Shown: piece by piece, positions 35,771 to 44,662 of the stretch
Layout: each line of letters starts with the position of its first letter
How positions within the stretch are numbered: the first letter of the stretch is position 1
Origin: Actinomycetota bacterium
Lineage (GTDB): Bacteria; Actinomycetota; Acidimicrobiia; IMCC26256; PALSA-610
Length of the DNA: 58,975 nucleotides
Direction: 5' to 3'
Assembly: GCA_005772765.1 (NCBI GenBank)
Contig: SXIR01000170.1
Span: 1-58,975 of the forward strand
Position numbers and translations under genes: made by a program
The notes under the pieces: generated by a model
Database searches by the model: none
Told to the model about the DNA's origin: nothing
Seen by the model: only the letters and a program-made list of their open reading frames with translations

Positions 35771-35788
35771 GCGACCCTCTAGGGTCGC
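35771..35788. promoter_or_regulatory. 18-bp inverted repeat overlapping a TAGGGT hexamer
   Basis: GCGACCCT-ct-AGGGTCGC is an 8-bp inverted repeat around a 2-bp centre. It contains TAGGGT (35780-35785), the same hexamer as the -10 proposed for the 54905 gene, so it could be an operator laid over the promoter of the GH26 gene. Confidence 0.4.
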
Positions 35789-35942
35789 CGCTCGACCACG
35801 CAATGTGACTACCGCCTCAAGTCGGGCGGGTGGTTGTCCGATAGAGACCCTGGGTTTGGAGCGTTCGACCGGTCGGGACACCGGTGGAACCTCGATGGGG
35901 CGGGCAGTCCAGTTGCGGATGGCCCACAGGAGTGTCAAACAG

Positions 35943-37583
35943 ATGCGTTCCACCCGTCGTCGTCAAATCAGAGCTGCGCTGTTGCTCGCCGTCGCCTCAG
36001 TCGGTGTTGCCTCAACGCTGCACCAGCCCAGTGCCGAGGCCGGAGGGAACGGTCGTTCTGGCAAGTTCGTGCCCGCCGAAGGCGCCTTGTTGGGGCTGTG
36101 GTCACGTCGCGGTGACATGACCCAGGCCAACGTGAAGGCCAACATCACGAACAAAGAGACCCAGCTCGGGCGCAAGCTCGACATCGACCACCACTTCTAC
36201 AAGTGGGAGGCGACCCTTCCGTCGTGGAAGGAGACCTGGGACATCAGCAACGGCCGGACGCCGATGATCGCCTGGTCAGTGGTGAACACGCTCGATGTCA
36301 ACGCCGGCGCGTGGGACACCCACATCCGTAACAACGCCCGGGGCTTGAAGGCGCTCAACCACCCAGTGTTCCTCCGCTGGTTCTGGGAGCCGGAGTGGAC
36401 GCAGCGCACGGCGCTGACCAACGGTTACGCCGAGTATCAGAAGGCGTGGCGCCGCATCCACAACATCTTCCAGCAGGAGGGTGCGACGAACGTCGCGTTC
36501 GTCTACTGCGCAACTGCCTGGGGCTTTGTCACCGGGACCGCGCAGAGCTACTACCCCGGTGACGCGTACGTCGACTGGGTGTGCTCCGACGGCTACAACT
36601 GGGCACCCGGCAAGCCCGGTTCGAAATGGGAGAGCTTCGAGAAGATCTTCCGCCCGACGCACGACTTCGCGGTCGCCCACAACAAGCCGATGATGGCTGG
36701 TGAAATCGGTGCGCAAGAAGGTGCTGCCGGTCAGAAGGGTGCCTGGTTCACCGAGGCTCGCGAGCAAGTGAAGTCGTCGTTCCCGAACCTCGCAGCGTTC
36801 GTCTACTACGACGAGGACCGCAGCATGTATGCCGGTGAGTTCAACTGGGAACTCGACACGTCGACCTCGTCACTCAACGGATGGATCGGGCTCGGTCGCG
36901 ACCCCTACTTCAACACGAAGGCCGGTCCGGTCCCGACCACGACCACCGCCGCTCCGACGACGACTGCGGCGCCGACCACGACGGCCCAGCCGACCACGAC
37001 CACGGCGCCTCCGCCGCCGCCTCCCTCAACGGTGTTCGCCGATGACTTCGAGGGCACGGCGCTGTCCGCCTGGACTCGCTCGGCCAAGGCGACGCAGAGC
37101 ACCACGCATGCACAGGCCGGTGGAAAGGGCGTCGTTGTCACGACCTCGAACGGTGGTGCGTACCTCGCAAAGACGCTGTCGTCGAGCAAGGCTGGCGTCA
37201 CCGTCGACATGTGGATCAAGGTGCTCCAGCGCCCGAGCGTCGGATCCTCGCTTGTCCACTTGCGAGACGGATCGGGTACTGGTCTCATCAGTGTCAACCT
37301 CCGGCCCAGCGGGGAGGTGGTCATCCGTGACCCAGCCACTGGCCAGATGACCTACTCCGGTTCCATCGTGCCCAACGGCTCCTGGCAACGCCTCACCCTG
37401 TTCTTCAACAGCACCGGTGGCACGGCGACGGTGGCGCTCAACGGTGCCGCAGTTCCCGGGCTCACGGTGTCGGGTGGCGGTTGGGTCGGCGGCAACGTCG
37501 CCTCGATCGAACTCGGCGACGTCGGCGGGCAGCGGGAAGCGAAGAGTTTCAGCTTCGCCTTCGACACGTTGACGGTGATGTAG
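35943..37583 (+). CDS. Secreted GH26-like glycoside hydrolase with C-terminal jelly-roll domain
   Basis: 546 residues from ATG 35943 (GGAG 10 nt upstream); in-frame ATGs at 35895 and 35919 are alternatives. Signal peptide at 1-32 after RSTRRRQ. The catalytic domain (about 45-325) shows GRTPMIAWSVVN, HPVFLRWFWEPEW (acid/base Glu near 149) and KPMMAGEIGAQEG (nucleophile Glu near 253), the two-glutamate layout of GH26 mannanase-type enzymes. A Thr/Pro linker (about 328-358) leads to a LamG/concanavalin-like domain to the C-terminus. It probably cuts a beta-linked surface polysaccharide, perhaps the one made by this locus, for release or remodelling. Substrate not provable here. Confidence 0.82.
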   Translation: MRSTRRRQIRAALLLAVASVGVASTLHQPSAEAGGNGRSGKFVPAEGALLGLWSRRGDMTQANVKANITNKETQLGRKLDIDHHFYKWEATLPSWKETWDISNGRTPMIAWSVVNTLDVNAGAWDTHIRNNARGLKALNHPVFLRWFWEPEWTQRTALTNGYAEYQKAWRRIHNIFQQEGATNVAFVYCATAWGFVTGTAQSYYPGDAYVDWVCSDGYNWAPGKPGSKWESFEKIFRPTHDFAVAHNKPMMAGEIGAQEGAAGQKGAWFTEAREQVKSSFPNLAAFVYYDEDRSMYAGEFNWELDTSTSSLNGWIGLGRDPYFNTKAGPVPTTTTAAPTTTAAPTTTAQPTTTTAPPPPPPSTVFADDFEGTALSAWTRSAKATQSTTHAQAGGKGVVVTTSNGGAYLAKTLSSSKAGVTVDMWIKVLQRPSVGSSLVHLRDGSGTGLISVNLRPSGEVVIRDPATGQMTYSGSIVPNGSWQRLTLFFNSTGGTATVALNGAAVPGLTVSGGGWVGGNVASIELGDVGGQREAKSFSFAFDTLTVM

Positions 37584-37658
37584 CGCCACGGCACCATCGA
37601 CCCGCCGGGGCGGCGCACTGCCGCCTCATGCAAATGGGTCAGCGCTCGAGTTGCTGAT

Positions 37659-37690
37659 GAGTTCGCCCCGCCGATTGGCGGGGCGAACTC
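37659..37690 (+). terminator. Strong hairpin with perfect 14-bp stem
   Basis: GAGTTCGCCCCGCC-gatt-GGCGGGGCGAACTC: 14 perfect pairs and a 4-nt loop, 75 nt after the GH26 stop. No U-tract follows, as is common for actinobacterial intrinsic terminators. It lies in the 277-bp gap before the Wzz operon. Confidence 0.75.
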
Positions 37691-37793
37691 GCGCGTAACG
37701 CGAGGTCGATCGCGCTGACGGTCACACTGCCGGGACGGAACCCAAACAGATTCCTTGGAAATCACTCGTTCACGACGATGAAGTTTTCGCGCG

Positions 37794-37817
37794 AACTGTC
37801 CGGCCGACGGGACAGTT
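37794..37817. promoter_or_regulatory. Inverted repeat upstream of the Wzz operon, operator candidate
   Basis: AACTGTCC-ggccgacg-GGACAGTT (8-bp arms, 8-nt spacer) sits just before GATACT (37831-37836), a plausible -10 for the gene starting at 37861. It therefore covers the place where a -35 or activator/repressor site would be. Confidence 0.45.
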
Positions 37818-37860
37818 GCGACACGACCCCGATACTCTCGACCGCTCTCGAGGAGCGACC

Positions 37861-39294
37861 TTGGAACTCACGACTGCTGACTATCTGGCGATTCTGCGTC
37901 GGCGCGCCGCGGTAGTTATCGCGGTCCTGGCGCTCACCGTGATGATCGTGGTCGCCATGGCGGCCAAGTCCGAGTCGACGTTCAGCGCGACGAGCGAAGT
38001 GCTCGTGACGCCAATCATCGACCCGGTGTCGAACACGCCGAACGTCGCCAAGCGCGACACGCTCGTGAACCTCGGAACCGAGCAACGTCTCGCGACGTCG
38101 CTCGTGGTTGCCGAGGCGGTCCGAGCCGAACTCGAGATCGACGATCTCAGCGCTCGGGAGCTCCGAAATCGTGTCTTTGCCGTGCAGGTACCCGAGACGG
38201 AGCTGTTGCGCATCTCCTACCGTGATGACAACCCTGACGTTGCCAAGGAACGCGCTGCGCTGTGGGGACAGACCTTCCTCGACCTGCGTCGCGAACGTGC
38301 CGCCGAGAGCCGGCGCGAGGTCACCGACCTTATCGAGGACGACATCGACGTCGCGGTGGCGCGACTCGCCGAGCTCAACGCCACGATTGCGGACGCTCGC
38401 CTCGGCAGCACCGAGCGGTTCAATGCCGAGGCGCAACGCGAAGCAACCGTGAGCGACCTTCAGATTCTCCAGAACAACTTGGTGAAGGTCAAGACCGCGT
38501 CGCTGGACCCAGGCGCAGTTGTCACGACGCCTCAGAACGCCAACGAACAGAAGTCGTTCGGCACCAAGCAAATGTTCGTGCTCATCATGGTGGGCGGTGT
38601 TGGTGCGCTCGCACTGGCGTTGCTCGTCGAGCGGCTCGACCGTCGAGTGCGCGGCGAAGCCGATCTCGCAGGCACCGGCGTCGAGGTACTCGGAGTGCTT
38701 CCCCGGACGCGAGCCGATGCGGTGGCGGCGAACCGTTTGCGCAACGTGTTGAGTCGCGGCGGCGCCATACCGCGCTCGGTGCTTGTCACCGGCGACGACA
38801 CTCGCGGAACCGCGATCGTCGGGTCACAACTCGGGCGAGCGTTGGCGTCGGCAGGTGTGTCGACGCTCCTTGTGTCAGCGAACCCGGAAGCCAGCGAACT
38901 CGAGCGGTTGTTCGGTCTCACGCCGAGCGCGGGACTCGCCGAAGCGGTGAACGGCTCGGTCGACTCCGACTCCGTCATCGATGCAGTTGACGGCGCAGGT
39001 CCGCTCTCGGTCCTGCCAAGCGGCGATGCCGGTGCCTGGCGCCCCGGATTACTGGCTCGTCCGAGTGCCACTCGTTTGCTCGATCGCGTCGCCGCGGCGT
39101 ACGACACCGTCGTGTACGTCGTGCCGTCGGTGTTGTCGAATACGACTGCCCTCGACCTGGCCGGACGCGCCGAATCGGTGCTCCTCGTCGTCGGCCACAA
39201 GGACGCGAACTCGGACCGCATCGCCGAGGCCGCGGCCGAATTCGAGCGGGTCGGGGTGCATGCCACCGGCGCCGTCCTCGTTACCCGGAAGTAG
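37861..39294 (+). CDS. Wzz-type chain-length protein with degenerate kinase domain
   Basis: 477 residues from TTG 37861, chosen because GAGGAG lies 6 nt upstream and the protein then starts with ELTTADYLAILRRRAAVVI. The track TTG at 37816 adds a poor extension. TM1 is at about 15-35 and TM2 at about 237-256 (MFVLIMVGGVGALALALLV), with a coiled-coil-rich periplasmic part between. The C-terminal domain has the BY-kinase fold order, but the P-loop position reads VTGDDTRGTAIVGSQLG (about 309), lacking GK(S/T); there is no Tyr cluster. It likely works as a co-polymerase without kinase activity, possibly regulated by the separate kinase at 18841. First gene of the polysaccharide operon. Confidence 0.85.
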   Translation: MELTTADYLAILRRRAAVVIAVLALTVMIVVAMAAKSESTFSATSEVLVTPIIDPVSNTPNVAKRDTLVNLGTEQRLATSLVVAEAVRAELEIDDLSARELRNRVFAVQVPETELLRISYRDDNPDVAKERAALWGQTFLDLRRERAAESRREVTDLIEDDIDVAVARLAELNATIADARLGSTERFNAEAQREATVSDLQILQNNLVKVKTASLDPGAVVTTPQNANEQKSFGTKQMFVLIMVGGVGALALALLVERLDRRVRGEADLAGTGVEVLGVLPRTRADAVAANRLRNVLSRGGAIPRSVLVTGDDTRGTAIVGSQLGRALASAGVSTLLVSANPEASELERLFGLTPSAGLAEAVNGSVDSDSVIDAVDGAGPLSVLPSGDAGAWRPGLLARPSATRLLDRVAAAYDTVVYVVPSVLSNTTALDLAGRAESVLLVVGHKDANSDRIAEAAAEFERVGVHATGAVLVTRK

Positions 39295-39298
39295 CGAC

Positions 39299-39772
39299 AT
39301 GAACGACGCGGCAGCTTCGGTGACTCGCGTGCTCTTCGTGTGCTCGTCGGGAGGGCATCTCGCGCAACTCGTGCGCTTGCAGCCCTGGTACCGCCAACAC
39401 CAATGTCATTGGGTGACCTTCGACAAGCCCGACGCGGTGTCGGTGCTGGAAGGTGAACACGCGATCTGGGCGCACCATCCAACGACCCGCAACGTCAAGA
39501 ACCTCGTGCGGAATTGGTTCCTTGCTCGCCGCGTCTTGCGCACGTTGCAACCCGATGTCGTCATCTCGAGCGGTGCGGGGGTGGCGCTGCCGTTTTTCGT
39601 GCTCGCCCGCCGACGGGGGATTCCGACGGTGTACGTCGAGGTGTACGACCGCATCGACAGTCGAACCCTGACGGGCCGACTCTGCACGCCGTTCACCGAC
39701 CTCTTCTTGCTGCAATGGCCCGAACAACAGGCGCTGTACCCGAAGGGCGTCTTCGTCGGAGCGTTGTACTGA
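39299..39772 (+). CDS. ALG14/PssD-like glycosyltransferase subunit
   Basis: 157 residues from ATG 39299. VLFVCSSGGHLAQLVRLQPW at the start, HHPTTRNVKNLVRNW, and PDVVISSGAGVALPFFVLAR match the ALG14/EpsE/PssD family. This half anchors the enzyme to the membrane and binds the acceptor. The catalytic half is the next gene, which starts within this stop (TGATG). Together they should form one active transferase adding the second sugar to the lipid-linked intermediate. Confidence 0.85.
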   Translation: MNDAAASVTRVLFVCSSGGHLAQLVRLQPWYRQHQCHWVTFDKPDAVSVLEGEHAIWAHHPTTRNVKNLVRNWFLARRVLRTLQPDVVISSGAGVALPFFVLARRRGIPTVYVEVYDRIDSRTLTGRLCTPFTDLFLLQWPEQQALYPKGVFVGALY

Positions 39773-40320
39773 TGGGGAAGGTCGATGTCTTCGTGACGGT
39801 CGGAACCGACCATCACGCGTTTGATCGCGCCGTGCACCGAGCCGATGAGCTTGCCCGTCGCGGCCGCTCGGTCGTCGTGCAGTACGGAACGTCGCGCCCT
39901 CCCGAGGTCGCGGAGGGGTACGACTACGTACCGATCGGTCGTCTCGAAGAACTCATGCGCACCGCGGCGGTCGTCGTGACCCACGGCGGGCCGGCGACGA
40001 TCATGCAGGCTCGCGACCTCGGCGTGCTTCCGGTCGTCGTCGCCCGCGACCCGGAGCACCACGAGCACGTCGATGGCCACCAGATGCGATTCGCCGCGCG
40101 TCTCAGCGGGTTGGGCACCGTGGTCGACGGCCAGGCCGACGAGGCCTTCTACGCGGCAATCGACCGCGCGCTCGCGAACCCCGACGAGTTCCGAGTGGCG
40201 ACGACCTCGGCGCGCACCGACGAGGTCGTTGCCACGATCGGCGATCTCATCGACACCATGGTCGCAACCCGACGTGACGGCGCGAAACCGGCGCGCACCC
40301 GCCGGTGGTGGCGACGATGA
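39772..40320 (+). CDS. ALG13/PssE-like glycosyltransferase subunit
   Basis: 182 residues from ATG 39772 (TGATG overlap with the ALG14-like gene). DVFVTVGTDHHAFDRAVHRA at the start and VVVTHGGPATIMQARDLGV in the middle are the nucleotide-sugar-binding motifs of the GT28 C-terminal fold in ALG13/PssE. Short length is normal for this split enzyme. The C-terminus is basic. ATGA overlap with the sulfotransferase that follows. Confidence 0.87.
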   Translation: MGKVDVFVTVGTDHHAFDRAVHRADELARRGRSVVVQYGTSRPPEVAEGYDYVPIGRLEELMRTAAVVVTHGGPATIMQARDLGVLPVVVARDPEHHEHVDGHQMRFAARLSGLGTVVDGQADEAFYAAIDRALANPDEFRVATTSARTDEVVATIGDLIDTMVATRRDGAKPARTRRWWRR

Positions 40321-41264
40321 CAACCGTCGTCTTCGTTGCCGGTGTGGGGCGCAGCGGCAGCACACTCCTCGAGTCGATCCTCGGGTCGCTACCCCGCTGG
40401 ATCGGGGTCGGCGAGACGATGCATCTGCCTGAACGTGGATTGCGTGAAAACCAGCGCTGTGGTTGCGGAGAGTCGTTCTTCGATTGCGCGTTCTGGTCGC
40501 AGGTGGGAACGCACGCGTTCGGTGGGTGGGATCGCGTCGATGTCGACGACTGGCTCGGCCTCGCCGGCCGAGTGGACCGGAACCGAAACCTTCCGCTCCT
40601 CCTCAGGCCGAACCTCTCCCGAGATTTTGCGGCCGACCACGCCCGCCTCGTCGAACGATTGGGTTCGCTGATGCTCGCGGCCGCGTCAGTGGGCGATGCC
40701 GAGGTGGTCGTGGAGTCGAGCAAGCATCCGTCGTATGGGTTGCTGCTCGCGGCCGACCCTCGCCTCGACGTTCGATTCGTGCACGTCGTACGAGACAGCC
40801 GCGGCGTCGCGTACTCCTGGACGAAGAAGGTGCCGCGGCCCGAGATCGCCGATCGGGTCGAGTTCATGCCGACGTACCCACCTGCACAAATCGCGCTGCG
40901 ATGGTTGGCGTGGAACGGAGCGTTGAGCCTGGTCGGAGCCCGACGTGCGCTGCCGTCGCTGCGTGTTCGCTACGAAGATTTCGTCACCGATCCGACGCGA
41001 GTCGTGCAACAGGTTGCGTCGTTCGCGGGAACCGCCGCCGACGATGCGACGGTTGATGACATCCTCGAGCGCGGCGCGGCCGACGGGCAGCACTCCGTGG
41101 CGGGGAATCCCATGCGGTTCGGCACCGGGCCGATCCGGCTACGTCGCGACGAGCAGTGGCGGTCAGAGCTACGACCGCGCGATCGCGCCCTCGTCACCGG
41201 CGTCACCGCGCCGATGTTGTGCCGGTACGGCTACCGCCTGCGCCCGTCGAAGGAGAGCGTATGA
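40317..41264 (+). CDS. Sulfotransferase (first)
   Basis: 315 residues. VVFVAGVGRSGSTLLESILG at the N-terminus is the 5'-phosphosulfate-binding loop, and VRFVHVVRDSRGVAYSWTKK (about 150-170) the 3'-phosphate-binding segment of PAPS-dependent sulfotransferases. LRVRYEDFVTDPTRVVQQV is also typical. There is no membrane span, so it would act in the cytoplasm on lipid-linked sugars or on nucleotide sugars. Overlaps ALG13-like (ATGA) and GT2 (ATGA) genes. PAPS-making genes are not in the window. Confidence 0.87.
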   Translation: MTTVVFVAGVGRSGSTLLESILGSLPRWIGVGETMHLPERGLRENQRCGCGESFFDCAFWSQVGTHAFGGWDRVDVDDWLGLAGRVDRNRNLPLLLRPNLSRDFAADHARLVERLGSLMLAAASVGDAEVVVESSKHPSYGLLLAADPRLDVRFVHVVRDSRGVAYSWTKKVPRPEIADRVEFMPTYPPAQIALRWLAWNGALSLVGARRALPSLRVRYEDFVTDPTRVVQQVASFAGTAADDATVDDILERGAADGQHSVAGNPMRFGTGPIRLRRDEQWRSELRPRDRALVTGVTAPMLCRYGYRLRPSKESV

Positions 41265-42169
41265 GCGCGCCCGGCGTCACAACCATCATCTGTACGCACA
41301 ATCGCCCCGAGTTGGTGCGGGTGGCCATTGACGCTGCGATCGCGCAGCGATACGACGGAGATGTCGAGGTCGTCGTTGTCTTCGACCGCACCGATCCCGA
41401 CTTGTCGCTCGAGCGCGAATCGCCAGGGCGCCGGGTCCGTGTCGTGGCCAACGATCACGTCGGTGGTCTGGCTGGCGCTCGCAACGCGGGAGCGGCCCAC
41501 GCAACGGGTGAGTTCATCGCGTTCTGCGACGACGACGATGCGTGGTTGCCCGGCAAGCTGGCCGCGCAGGTGCCATTGTTCGACGATCCGGCGGTCGGAG
41601 TCGTGACCAGCGGGATTCTGGTTGCGTTCGGCGACAAGATCATTCCGCGCGTCCCCGAAGTCAGCCGCATCACGACCGACGCCCTGCTCGCCGACCGAGT
41701 ATTTGCGGCGCACCCATCGACCGTCGTCGTGCGCCGGTCGATCTGGAACGACCTCGGCGGCATCGACGAAGCGATTCCCGGGAGCTACGGCGAGGACTAC
41801 GACTGGATCTTGCGCGCAAGCCGAGCCACCGAGGTGGCCGTGGCTCCGACACCGCTTGTCAAGGTCCTCTGGGGCGCGACCTCGATGTTCAACGACCGTT
41901 GGCAGATGCAGGTCGATGCCTTCGGATATCTCCTGGCGAAACATCCCGAGTTCGATGCCGTACCGCACGGCAAAGCTCGGGTACTCGGGCAGTTGGCCTT
42001 TGCGCAGGCCGGTGCTGGTCACAAACGCGACGCGCGCCGGACTGCCTGGCAAGCGTTTCGATTGAACCCTCGCGAACGACGGTCGTACCTTGCGATGCTG
42101 ACTGGCCTCGGTGTCGTCAGTTCGGTTCGCATCCTCCGGACGCTCAATCGCTTCGGCCGAGGTTTCTGA
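41261..42169 (+). CDS. Family 2 glycosyltransferase
   Basis: 302 residues from ATG 41261 with AAGGAG 6 nt upstream. GVTTIICTHNRPELVRVAID, GGLAGARNAGAAHATGEFI, AFCDDDDAWLPGKL (metal-binding acidic cluster near residue 89) and GSYGEDYDWILRASR are standard GT2 (GT-A) motifs. Cytoplasmic, inverting, adds a sugar to the growing repeat unit. ATGA overlap upstream; 4-nt gap to the next gene. Confidence 0.9.
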   Translation: MSAPGVTTIICTHNRPELVRVAIDAAIAQRYDGDVEVVVVFDRTDPDLSLERESPGRRVRVVANDHVGGLAGARNAGAAHATGEFIAFCDDDDAWLPGKLAAQVPLFDDPAVGVVTSGILVAFGDKIIPRVPEVSRITTDALLADRVFAAHPSTVVVRRSIWNDLGGIDEAIPGSYGEDYDWILRASRATEVAVAPTPLVKVLWGATSMFNDRWQMQVDAFGYLLAKHPEFDAVPHGKARVLGQLAFAQAGAGHKRDARRTAWQAFRLNPRERRSYLAMLTGLGVVSSVRILRTLNRFGRGF

Positions 42170-42173
42170 CCGG

Positions 42174-43496
42174 ATGAGCAGCGTCGCCCTCCCGATGCAC
42201 GAACGCCAGTCGCGTGCCTCGAGCGCGACCGGAGCGCGGCGCGATCGGCGAGCGCCATGGATGCGGCCCTATTGGCCGATCGACTTCCTGCTGGTCGGGT
42301 TCCCGATCTGGTTCATCACTGGTCTGAGCGGCATCATTTTCGTGCTGCTCGCCATCCCGCTCGCGATCCGGCTCGTGCTGGCGCGCCGCGTTCGTGTGCC
42401 GAACGGAACCGGCTGGTACGTGGCCTTCCTGGCGTGGGTGTTGCTGTCCGGCGTGAACCTTCCGAAGGTCACCAACCTCGTGTTCTTCGGTTGGCGGTTC
42501 GCGACCTACGCCGCAGTGCTCGTGTACCTCCTCGCGATCTACAACGCCAGCGAGGAGGAACTGTCGACCGAGCGAGTCACGCGCGGCTTGTCGATCCTGT
42601 GGGTTGCGACGATCGCGGGTGGATTCCTCGCAATCTCGTTTCCGTACTTCAACTTCTCGTCGCCGATGGAGTTCGTGCTGCCGAACATCTTCACGTCGAA
42701 CGACTTCATCTTTCTGTTCGTGCATCCCCAACTCGCGGACGTGCAGGAGATCCTGGGCAATGTGCCGCGCCCGGCGGCGCCGTTCGTCTACACGAACAAC
42801 TGGGGGAGCAGCATCACGTTGCTGCTGCCGTTCGTGCTGCTGCGCGCGAACCTGATCGGCACAGCCGCTATTCGCCGGACCGTGGTGATCCTCGGCCTGC
42901 TCGCGCTCGTTCCGTTCATCTATTCGTTGAACCGATCAGCGTGGTTGACGGTCGGGCTGATGGCGGTGGTGGCGATCATCACGGCAAGCCCCCGGGCACG
43001 CGCCCGGGCAATCGTCGGGGTCGTCGCCACAGGTCTCGCGGTCGGCGCGCTGATCCTGTACACCCCGCTCGGTGGAGTGGTGACCACTCGCCTCGAAACC
43101 GGTCACTCGAACGAGACGCGCGAGGACCTCGCCGCGCAATCGGTCGAGGTCACCAACGAGTCGCCGCTGATCGGTTACGGCCGGCCCCTGCCCAACCTGC
43201 GATTCCCGCTGCGTTCCGAGATCGGAACCCAGGGATTCTTGTGGACCTTGATGGTGGGTCAGGGCTGGGTCGGCCTCGGGTTGTTCGCGTTGTGGTTCCT
43301 CGGCGCCGCGGCCCGAGCGTGGTGGGGTCGGCGACGACCCGAAGCGCGCTTTGCGTTGATGATCATCGCGGGGTTCGCGTTGCAGTTGCCGTTCTACGAC
43401 ATGATCCCGTACCAGCTCACGTTCCTCGGCATAGCGATCGCACTCGAACGGCGATCGGCGTGGGCGCGGTCGGTGCCGGCTCGGACGCCGGCGTGA
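42174..43496 (+). CDS. O-antigen ligase/polymerase-like membrane protein (Wzy candidate)
   Basis: 440 residues from ATG 42174; the track start is further upstream without support. About eleven membrane spans with a large extracytoplasmic loop containing ETGHSNETREDLAAQSVEV and TNESPLIGYGRPLPN, the pattern of the Wzy_C/WaaL superfamily. It should polymerise or ligate undecaprenyl-linked repeat units outside the membrane. The neighbouring Wzx and Wzz support the polymerase reading. Confidence 0.85.
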   Translation: MSSVALPMHERQSRASSATGARRDRRAPWMRPYWPIDFLLVGFPIWFITGLSGIIFVLLAIPLAIRLVLARRVRVPNGTGWYVAFLAWVLLSGVNLPKVTNLVFFGWRFATYAAVLVYLLAIYNASEEELSTERVTRGLSILWVATIAGGFLAISFPYFNFSSPMEFVLPNIFTSNDFIFLFVHPQLADVQEILGNVPRPAAPFVYTNNWGSSITLLLPFVLLRANLIGTAAIRRTVVILGLLALVPFIYSLNRSAWLTVGLMAVVAIITASPRARARAIVGVVATGLAVGALILYTPLGGVVTTRLETGHSNETREDLAAQSVEVTNESPLIGYGRPLPNLRFPLRSEIGTQGFLWTLMVGQGWVGLGLFALWFLGAAARAWWGRRRPEARFALMIIAGFALQLPFYDMIPYQLTFLGIAIALERRSAWARSVPARTPA

Positions 43497-44662
43497 ATCA
43501 ACCGAACGATGCCGTCGATCTGATCCGGACGACGTTCCTCGACCCGTGCGGCGTCGGGTCGGCGCGTCGATACTTCGCGTTGCGCGGCCGACTGGGCGTC
43601 GATGCGTTTCTCCCCGTCGATGCTCGACGCGCCGCAGCCAACTCGTTGCAGCGACGCACCGACGAGACCCGTTGGATCGGACTGTTCGGTCGGCGGTGTC
43701 TCGCAGCAGGTGTGCGGTGCGGAATCGTGCCGCGCGCGTCTCGGACTCGGTTCGAACTCCCGGCTCCCGACGCCGACAACTTGGCCGGTGCCGTTGCGGC
43801 CGCGCTCGGTCGCGATGACATCGTCATCGCCGGAGTGTTGGGCCCGGTGCGTCCGAATCTCAAACCGGTGCTGCAAGTCTTTGACGAGTCGGGTGCCACG
43901 CTCGCGTTCGTCAAGATCGGGTGGAACGACCTCACGCGTCGGCTCGTCACACACGAACACGACGTTCTTGTGTCGTTGCGGCCCGACTCGACGATGTCGG
44001 TGCCGCAAGCCATTGCTCGCTGTGAAGTCGGGGCGGCGGTCGGGCTGGTGCTGTCGCCGCTCCCGTTATGGCATTTCGGTCGACGGCCGCACGATGCTCC
44101 GGCGGGGTCGGTGATCGCCGCCATCGCGACATTGCGCGGTCCCATGGTCGAGCGAGGACTCAGTGACTCGACCTTCGTGCAGTCGTTGGCCACCGTCGCC
44201 GACGAATCGACGACCGGCGCGGCGACGCTGCGGCGGGCCCTCGATCGCGTCCTGGCCGATATCGGATCGACGACCCTTCGGTTCGGAGCGAGCCATGGCG
44301 ACTTCTCGCCATGGAACACGCTGCGGACCGGCGGCCATATCGCCATTTGGGACTGGGAGCGGTTCCGAGCCGACGTTCCAGTCGGTCTCGATCTCATCCA
44401 CTACATCACCCAGCAGCAGGCGCGCCGACCGCTGGAGTCACTCCCAGCCGTGGCGACGGGTGATTTTGGTGCCGCGCAATCCGCCTTGGCAGAACTTGGC
44501 GTCGCACGCAACATGGTCGATGCCTTTGTCACGCTCTACTACGCGGATCTGTTGACGCGCTATGAACGCGACGCCCAGGGCGGCGACGCGCCAGGGCTGC
44601 GTGCGATGCGCGACGTTGCCGAGCGTGCGTTGCGCGCCCGTCTCGATCGGACCTCGACATGA
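43493..44662 (+). CDS. APH/choline-kinase-fold phosphotransferase
   Basis: 389 residues from GTG 43493 (GTGA overlap). The catalytic loop HGDFSPWN at about residue 267 and the metal-binding IWDWERFR at about 283 are the Brenner-type motifs of the aminoglycoside phosphotransferase fold. The N-terminal lobe holds FVKIGWNDLTRRLVTHEH. In polysaccharide loci such kinases phosphorylate sugars or small molecules used for decoration, so a resistance role is unlikely. The substrate is unknown. ATGA overlap with the second sulfotransferase. Confidence 0.8.
   Translation: MNQPNDAVDLIRTTFLDPCGVGSARRYFALRGRLGVDAFLPVDARRAAANSLQRRTDETRWIGLFGRRCLAAGVRCGIVPRASRTRFELPAPDADNLAGAVAAALGRDDIVIAGVLGPVRPNLKPVLQVFDESGATLAFVKIGWNDLTRRLVTHEHDVLVSLRPDSTMSVPQAIARCEVGAAVGLVLSPLPLWHFGRRPHDAPAGSVIAAIATLRGPMVERGLSDSTFVQSLATVADESTTGAATLRRALDRVLADIGSTTLRFGASHGDFSPWNTLRTGGHIAIWDWERFRADVPVGLDLIHYITQQQARRPLESLPAVATGDFGAAQSALAELGVARNMVDAFVTLYYADLLTRYERDAQGGDAPGLRAMRDVAERALRARLDRTST

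Noticed and set aside
35789-35942. c-di-GMP or c-di-AMP riboswitch before the GH26 gene
   Set aside because: Several stems are possible, but the conserved nucleotides of the GEMM-I and ydaO classes could not be aligned.
43493-44662. Aminoglycoside-resistance gene
   Set aside because: The APH fold is real, but the gene is embedded by overlaps in a polysaccharide operon, so a metabolic kinase is much more likely.
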